Of a DNA stretch of 10,814 nucleotides, positions 6,789 through 10,814 are shown in pieces. Below the pieces are notes generated by a model. That model ran no database searches, was not told the DNA's origin, and worked only from the letters and a program-made list of their open reading frames with translations. A program made the translations under genes and the position numbers. Positions within the stretch are counted from its first letter, which is position 1. Each line of letters starts with the position of its first letter. The stretch comes from Olsenella sp. (GTDB taxonomy: Bacteria > Actinomycetota > Coriobacteriia > Coriobacteriales > Atopobiaceae): assembly GCA_015062715.1 (NCBI GenBank), contig SUUD01000044.1:1-10814 (forward strand), written 5' to 3'.

Positions 6789-6877
6789 GAAACCTGTCAT
6801 TGGGGACGGTTCTCTTTGACAGGTTTTTGCCCTATCGAAAAACCTGTCAAAGAGAACCGTCCCCAATGACAGGTTTC
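6789..6877. repeat. REPIN-like palindrome overlapping the 3' end of copA
   Basis: A perfect inverted repeat: 40-base arms at 6789-6828 and 6838-6877 around the nine-base loop GCCCTATCG. Each arm contains TGTCATTGGGGACGG then TTCTCTTTGACA, so each arm also has inverted ends (AAACCTGTCA and TGACAGGTTT) and can fold by itself. This two-level structure is that of a REP doublet, as in REPINs mobilised by RAYT transposases in other bacteria; no such transposase is in the window. The right arm lies within copA and encodes its last nine residues and stop codon. In the transcript it would be a very stable hairpin between copA and copZ. Confidence 0.9.
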
Positions 6878-9156
6878 CAGAACCTGAGACGCAGCGCGTT
6901 GGTGACCACGAACACGGACGAGAACCCCATCGCCGCCGCCCCAATCATGGGGTTGAGCGTGATGCCCAAAGGCGTCAGCACGCCTGCTGCCACGGGGATG
7001 CAGATAGCGTTGTAGAAGAGCGCCCAGAAGAGGTTCTGGCGGATGTTGCGCATGGTGGCGCGGGACAGCTCCACGGCGGCGACGACGTCGGCCGGGTCGC
7101 TCCGCATGAGCACGACGTCTGCCGACTCCATGGCGATGTCCGTGCCGGCGCCGATGGCCATCCCGACATCCGCGCGGGCCAGGGCCGGGGCGTCGTTAAT
7201 GCCGTCGCCCACCATGATCACGCGCCCGCCCGCCTGCTGCAGCTCGCGGACCTTCTCCTCCTTCTGGCTGGGAAGGACGCCCGCCACGACCTCGTCCACG
7301 CCCACGGCCTCGCCCACGGCAGCGGCCGTGCGCTGGGTGTCGCCGGTGAGCATGACGCTGCGCAGGCCCATGTCGTGCAGGGCCCGTATGGACGCGGCGC
7401 TGGTGGGCTTGACGGGGTCGGCCACGGCGAGAAGCCCCAGGGGCCTGCCGTCAAGCGCGAAGAAGAGCGGGGTCTTGGCCTGGTCGGCCAGGCGCGCGGC
7501 GTCCTGCGCGAGCGCCGCGACGTCCACGCCGCCCTCGTCCATGAGGCGGGCGTTGCCGGCCAGGGCCTCGACGTCGTCGACGATGGCTGCCAGGCCCATA
7601 CCCGCGAGCTGGCCGAAGCCCTCCACGACCGCCCCGCCGTCGATGCCGGGGGCGACCTCGTCGGCGTGGCGGCAGACGGCCTCGGCCAGCGGGTGCTCGC
7701 TCTTGCGCTCGAGCGCCGCGGCGACGCGGAGCAGCTCGGCCTCGGTCGCGCCATCGGCCACGATCGTGTCGGTGACCTGGGGCTGGCCGGCGGTGATGGT
7801 GCCGGTCTTGTCGAGGACGACGGTGGTCGCGGCGCCGGCGGTCTCGAGCGCCTCGGCGCTCTTGATGAGGATGCCGTAGGCAGCGCCGCGCCCCGTGCCC
7901 ACCATGATGGCCGTGGGGGTGGCGAGGCCCAGCGCGCACGGGCAGCTGATCACCAGGACCGACACCGCGTGCGTGAGCGCCGTGGCGAAGTCGTGCGAGA
8001 TGGCGAACCACACCACGAACGTGACGGCCGCGATGCCAATGACGGCCGGCACGAACACGCCGGCGATCTTGTCGGCCATGCGCTCGATGGGCGCCTTCGA
8101 GCTGGTGGCGTCGTCCACCAGGCGGATGATCCCGGCAAGGGTGGTGTCCTGCCCAACCGCGGTGGCCTCCATGACAAACCAGCCCCTGGTGGAGACGGTC
8201 GCGCCGGTCACGGCGTCGCCCGCGGCCTTCTCGGCGGGGACCGGCTCGCCGGTGATGGCGCTCTCGTCGATGAGGGCCGAGCCCTCGGCCACGATGCCGT
8301 CGACCGGCACGCTCTCCCCCGCGCGCACCACCACGCGGTCACCCACGACGACCTGCTCGGTGGGGATTTCCTGCTCGGCGCCGTCGCGCAGGACGGTGGC
8401 CGTCTTGGGCGCGAGGTCCATGAGGGCGGTGATGGCGCCGGTGGTGCGGCCCTTGGCGCGGGCCTCGAAGAACTTGCCCAGCGTGATGAGGGTGAGGATC
8501 ATGCCGGCGGAGTCGAAGTAGAGGTTGTGGAAGGCCGCGTGGGCGCCGTCCATGTCGCCTACGCCCAGGGCAAGCGCCATGCGGTAGAGGCCGGCGACGC
8601 TCCAGGCGGCGCTGGCAGCCGAGCCCAGGGCGATGAGCGAGTCCATGTTGGGGGCGCCGTGGGCCATGCTGCGGAAGCCGCCCACGAAATAGTGGCGGTT
8701 GGTGAAGAGGATGGGCACGCAGAGCAGAAGCTGCGTGAGGGCGGCCGCCATCATGCCGGGGTGCCCGGTGAGGGCGGGCGGCTGGGGCCAGCCGAACATG
8801 GGGCCCATGGCCACGTAGAACAGCGGCACCGAGAAGATCGCGGAGATGATGAGCTGCCGCTTGCGCTCCTCGATGGCGGCCTCGGCAACGGAGCCGGGGG
8901 CCGACGCCGCGGGCGCCGCCTGCGCGGGCGCCTGGGCGCCGTGCGGGTTGCGCGGGATGGCACCGTAGCCGGCCTTCTCGATGGCCGAGATGACCGCGGC
9001 GCAGGTCTCGTCGGTGCCGTCGTAGACGAGCTCCATCGAGTTCTTGAGGAGGTTGACGTTGGCCTCCTCGACGCCGGCGACGCCACCGGCAGCCTTGCCC
9101 ACCCGCGCCGAGCAGGCCGCGCAGGTCATGCCCGTTATGTCGAATGTCTCTCGCAT
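6847..9156 (-). CDS. copA: Cu(+)-exporting P1B-type ATPase
   Basis: A 769-residue copper-exporting P-type ATPase in the cytoplasmic membrane. One N-terminal HMA domain carries MTCAAC (10-15), then an Ala/Pro linker (about 72-92). Eight membrane helices are expected. Motifs in order: TGE (302-304, actuator), CPC (405-407, ion site in helix 6), DKTGT with phosphorylated Asp449, SEHPLAEA (486-493), TGDT (604-607), GDGINDAP (650-657), then YN (715-716) and MGFSS (743-747). The CPC, YN and MxxSS set is the signature of Cu(I) pumps. Its last nine residues (KPVIGDGSL) and stop codon are encoded by a REPIN-like element, so the natural C-terminus has been replaced or extended. ATG at 9156 follows AAGAGG. 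It lies behind csoR, with a second palindrome in the leader, and is probably induced by copper. Confidence 0.96.
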   Translation of the reverse strand: MRETFDITGMTCAACSARVGKAAGGVAGVEEANVNLLKNSMELVYDGTDETCAAVISAIEKAGYGAIPRNPHGAQAPAQAAPAASAPGSVAEAAIEERKRQLIISAIFSVPLFYVAMGPMFGWPQPPALTGHPGMMAAALTQLLLCVPILFTNRHYFVGGFRSMAHGAPNMDSLIALGSAASAAWSVAGLYRMALALGVGDMDGAHAAFHNLYFDSAGMILTLITLGKFFEARAKGRTTGAITALMDLAPKTATVLRDGAEQEIPTEQVVVGDRVVVRAGESVPVDGIVAEGSALIDESAITGEPVPAEKAAGDAVTGATVSTRGWFVMEATAVGQDTTLAGIIRLVDDATSSKAPIERMADKIAGVFVPAVIGIAAVTFVVWFAISHDFATALTHAVSVLVISCPCALGLATPTAIMVGTGRGAAYGILIKSAEALETAGAATTVVLDKTGTITAGQPQVTDTIVADGATEAELLRVAAALERKSEHPLAEAVCRHADEVAPGIDGGAVVEGFGQLAGMGLAAIVDDVEALAGNARLMDEGGVDVAALAQDAARLADQAKTPLFFALDGRPLGLLAVADPVKPTSAASIRALHDMGLRSVMLTGDTQRTAAAVGEAVGVDEVVAGVLPSQKEEKVRELQQAGGRVIMVGDGINDAPALARADVGMAIGAGTDIAMESADVVLMRSDPADVVAAVELSRATMRNIRQNLFWALFYNAICIPVAAGVLTPLGITLNPMIGAAAMGFSSVFVVTNALRLRFWKPVIGDGSL

Positions 9157-9171
9157 GCTTGCCTCTTCTCG

Positions 9172-9263
9172 TGGGTGGTGACATTGGGGACGGTTCTGTT
9201 TGTCAGGTTTTGCGCCTCATCGCAAAACCTGACAAACAGAACCGTCCCCAATGTCACCACCCA
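9172..9263. repeat. REPIN-like palindrome between csoR and copA
   Basis: A perfect inverted repeat with 43-base arms at 9172-9214 and 9221-9263 around the loop CCTCAT. Arms contain TGACATTGGGGACGG then TTCTGTTTGTCA. Compared with the palindrome near copZ, the terminal pentamers are swapped (TGACA/TGTCA here, TGTCA/TGACA there), so pairing within each arm is preserved although the bases differ. It ends 15 bases before the copA start, just upstream of the ribosome binding site. It would form a strong hairpin in the csoR-copA transcript and may act as an attenuator or stabiliser, which is inference. Confidence 0.9.
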
Positions 9264-9296
9264 ATGTCACCAAGGTTCCCGCCCTCCCCAATGTCA
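9261..9296. repeat. Partial repeat ends adjoining the csoR stop codon
   Basis: Two further copies of the repeat's end: CCAATGTCACCA at 9261-9272, overlapping the edge of the palindrome, and CCCCAATGTCA at 9286-9296. On the minus strand the second reads TGACATTGGGG and begins directly after the csoR stop codon TGA (9297-9299). These look like leftovers of earlier, partly deleted copies, or of nested insertions. Confidence 0.6.
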
Positions 9297-9602
9297 TCAT
9301 CCAAACCGCTTAAGGAGGTCCATGACCTCGTCGACCGCCTCGACGTCGCCCGCCTGGACCCGCTCGACCACGCAGGTGCGCAGGTGGTCCTGCATGACCT
9401 CGCGCGAGATGGCGGCCACGGCCTTCTCGACCGCCGCCAGCTGGATGAGGACGTCGCCGCAGTAGCGGTCCTCCTCCACCATCTGCTTGATGGCGTTGAG
9501 CTGGCCCACGCAGCGGTTGACGCGCCGGCCGACGCTCCGCTTGAGCTCGTCGGAGCGCGGGGTGTGCTTGGTGTGGCAGGCCGGGCAGCCACCCTCGTCC
9601 AT
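9297..9602 (-). CDS. csoR: CsoR-family copper-sensing repressor
   Basis: A 101-residue all-helical repressor of the CsoR/RcnR/FrmR family. It binds DNA when metal-free and releases it on Cu(I), which opens expression of copper export. The Cu(I) ligand set is visible with the classic spacing: Cys48, His73 and Cys77 (YCGD and HLRTC), the same 25- and 4-residue intervals as known CsoR proteins, with Tyr47 next to the first Cys. A short N-terminal CPACHTKH segment (6-13) could add a metal site. The region RRVNRCVGQLNAIKQMVEED is the family's conserved first helix. ATG at 9602 follows GGGAGG five bases upstream. It is the first gene of the copper cassette and its promoter carries its own operator, so autoregulation is expected. 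Confidence 0.95.
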   Translation of the reverse strand: MDEGGCPACHTKHTPRSDELKRSVGRRVNRCVGQLNAIKQMVEEDRYCGDVLIQLAAVEKAVAAISREVMQDHLRTCVVERVQAGDVEAVDEVMDLLKRFG

Positions 9603-9605
9603 GAA

Positions 9606-9639
9606 AACCTCCCAGCGTCGTGTCTGACACTGGGAGGTT
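9606..9639. repeat. Ten-base inverted repeat covering the csoR ribosome binding site and -10
   Basis: On the minus strand AACCTCCCAG (9630-9639) and CTGGGAGGTT (9606-9615) are exact reverse complements 14 bases apart, with a nested GTGTC-A-GACAC. The second arm contains the GGGAGG ribosome binding site of csoR, the first arm overlaps the predicted -10 box. If transcription starts near 9630 the RNA would lack most of the first arm, so it may act as DNA, or as an RNA structure only in read-through transcripts. Confidence 0.5.
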
Positions 9640-9663
9640 ATACCCCCTAGGGGTATATGTCAA
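9637..9663 (-). promoter_or_regulatory. Promoter of the csoR-copA-copZ cassette
   Basis: On the minus strand a consensus -35 TTGACA (9658-9663) and a -10 TATAAC (9637-9642) flank a 15-base spacer, shorter than the usual 17. Predicted transcription start is near 9630. The spacer is almost entirely operator sequence. It serves csoR directly and, as no other promoter or operator is seen before copA or copZ, probably the whole cassette. Confidence 0.6.
9639..9657. promoter_or_regulatory. CsoR-type operator
   Basis: TATACCCCCTAGGGGTATA, a near-perfect palindrome with the C-run/G-run half sites flanked by TA that are typical of CsoR operators. It fills the spacer between the -35 and -10 boxes and runs into the -10, so bound repressor would block RNA polymerase. 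The match to the CsoR encoded directly downstream supports the call. Confidence 0.85.
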
Positions 9664-9690
9664 CGCTCCAATCGGGTGCGCCAAGCCTCC

Positions 9691-10814
9691 TTACAACTGT
9701 GTGAGGTTCTCTCCGTAGACGTCGACCATGTAGACGTTGCCGTCGTCCTCGTTGGTGAAGAAGACGTAGCCCTCGCACACGCATATGTCATCGGCCCTGA
9801 CGTCGGCGACCGCGTTGACGGCCGAGCCGCCCAGGTCCGCGCGGCACAGCTTGAGGCTGTTCGTCGGATCTTCGCCCACGATGCCGTAGGGGCTGATCAC
9901 GGGGTCGTAGACGCCTGACAGGGCGAGCTTGTGGTCCTCGAGCGTGGCCGCCTCGAGCATGTGGAGGTGGTAGTCGCCCAGGTCGTTGTACATGATCCAG
10001 CCGTCCGCGACCGTGATGGAGTCGACCGCCGAGCTCGTGAGCTTGGTGGCATCGCCCCCGTCGAGGCTCGCCCGGTAGAGGCAGCGGCCGTCGTCGTCGT
10101 TGGCCCAGTACATGAGCCCATCCCAGATCGTGAGGTAGTACAGGCTGCCGGCATCCCCCTCGCAGCGGACGTCGCCTCCCGCAAGCGCCACGCTGTAGAG
10201 CTTGAGGCCGTCAAGCGAGTTCTTGAAGTAGATGCGCTCCCCCACGATCATCATGTCCTCGAGCATGCCGGTGTAGATGACCGTGTCATGGCTGCCGTCG
10301 GTCCCCATGCGGTGGATGCCCTCCGAACCCGCGGACGGGCTCGCGTAGTAGTACACATAGCCGTCGACGACGCCTATGTAGCTGGGCTTCAGGTCTGAGA
10401 GCTGGGTCCTCTCGGACCCGTCGAGCCGCATCTTGCACAGGCAGCCGTCGCTGGAGCGGAAGTAGAACCACTCGCCGTCCGACGCGGCGATGGCCCCGTT
10501 CTGGTAGTTGCCCTGCAGGTTGCCCAGGGTGCCGGTATTGCTTGGGTCCTGGATGTCGGCGCTTCCGCTGGCGGGAACGGCCACCGCCTGGAGCGCCACG
10601 TCGCCCGAGGCCTCCTCGGCGGCCTGCCCCTCCCCTGCCGCCGCGTCACCCGACGACCTCGTCGCCAAGATCCGCGGACCCAGGATCGCCCCGCCCACGA
10701 GCAGGACCGCGAGGAACGACAGGACCCCGATCGCCCAGGAGGGAAGCTCGCGCCTGGGCCGCTCGGGAGGCGGCGCTAGGGAGGCCGCGTCAGGCGTGGT
10801 CCCGGCAAGGATGG
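9691..10814 (-). CDS. Membrane-anchored DUF5050-like beta-propeller protein (5' end outside window)
   Basis: The frame stays open to the window edge, giving 373 visible residues. A GTG at 10698 could be mistaken for the start but lies inside the membrane helix, so the true start is outside. The order is a proline/arginine-rich cytoplasmic stretch (1-25), one transmembrane helix (about 26-44, WAIGVLSFLAVLLVGG), an Ala/Glu-rich linker (50-75), then about six repeats of 40-48 residues with patterns like GEWFYFRSSDGCLCKMRLDG and LYRASLDGGDATKL. These resemble DUF5050, a predicted beta-propeller found in many Firmicutes and Actinobacteria, often behind a zinc-ribbon and a membrane helix. The function is unknown; a sensory or binding role outside the cell is possible. 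It ends 27 bases before the csoR promoter on the same strand, with no clear terminator between. Confidence 0.8.
   Translation of the reverse strand, partial: ILAGTTPDAASLAPPPERPRRELPSWAIGVLSFLAVLLVGGAILGPRILATRSSGDAAAGEGQAAEEASGDVALQAVAVPASGSADIQDPSNTGTLGNLQGNYQNGAIAASDGEWFYFRSSDGCLCKMRLDGSERTQLSDLKPSYIGVVDGYVYYYASPSAGSEGIHRMGTDGSHDTVIYTGMLEDMMIVGERIYFKNSLDGLKLYSVALAGGDVRCEGDAGSLYYLTIWDGLMYWANDDDGRCLYRASLDGGDATKLTSSAVDSITVADGWIMYNDLGDYHLHMLEAATLEDHKLALSGVYDPVISPYGIVGEDPTNSLKLCRADLGGSAVNAVADVRADDICVCEGYVFFTNEDDGNVYMVDVYGENLTQL

Noticed and set aside
6789..6877. The palindrome as an ordinary intrinsic terminator of copA
   Set aside because: The T-runs lie in the loop-proximal part of the arms, no T-tract follows the stem, the stem is far longer than usual, and the same sequence recurs elsewhere as a repeat.
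7375..9465. A long plus-strand open frame opposite copA and csoR
   Set aside because: It is the antisense shadow of copA, crosses the palindrome, and its composition is low in hydrophobic core residues with no recognisable domain.
10696..10698. GTG at 10698 as the start of the DUF5050-like protein
   Set aside because: It lies within the transmembrane helix; the frame continues upstream without a stop to the window edge and encodes the first half of the helix.

Overview
The window is GC-rich, with every credible gene on the minus strand. Lipoprotein and Tat export signals, a LytTR two-component system and a csoR-copA-copZ cassette suit a high-GC anaerobic actinobacterium of the Coriobacteriia type (Olsenella, Atopobium or Collinsella relatives). 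This placement is inferred from gene style; no rRNA or tRNA is present to confirm it.

Layout in coordinate order (transcription runs right to left). (1) 1-1344: a sugar-catabolic pair, a BtpA/SgcQ-family TIM-barrel protein followed by an FGGY sugar kinase cut by the window edge. A 68-base gap between them holds three tandem 18-base hairpin units. (2) 1345-1644: a 300-base gap with a hairpin in the btpA-like leader, an AT-rich promoter-like island, a solo copy of a repeat, and a strong intrinsic terminator for the next gene. (3) 1645-4107: a Tat-exported lipoprotein of glycoside hydrolase family 3. (4) 4308-6300: an AgrC-like sensor kinase and a LytTR response regulator, separated by one base. 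The upstream regions of the regulator and of the GH3 gene share a two-part motif at the same distance from the start codon, suggesting a common regulator, plausibly the LytTR protein itself. (5) 6550-9663: a copper cassette, csoR then copA then copZ, behind a promoter with a CsoR-type operator between its -35 and -10. (6) 9691-10814: a membrane-anchored DUF5050-like beta-propeller protein, truncated by the window edge.

The most unusual feature is a family of REPIN-like repeats built on TTGGGGACGGTTCT. Two copies are near-perfect 89-92 base palindromes inside the copper operon, one is a solo half at 1496-1522, and remnants lie next to the csoR stop. One palindrome overlaps the 3' end of copA and supplies its last nine codons and its stop. 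No transposase of the RAYT type is visible in the window.
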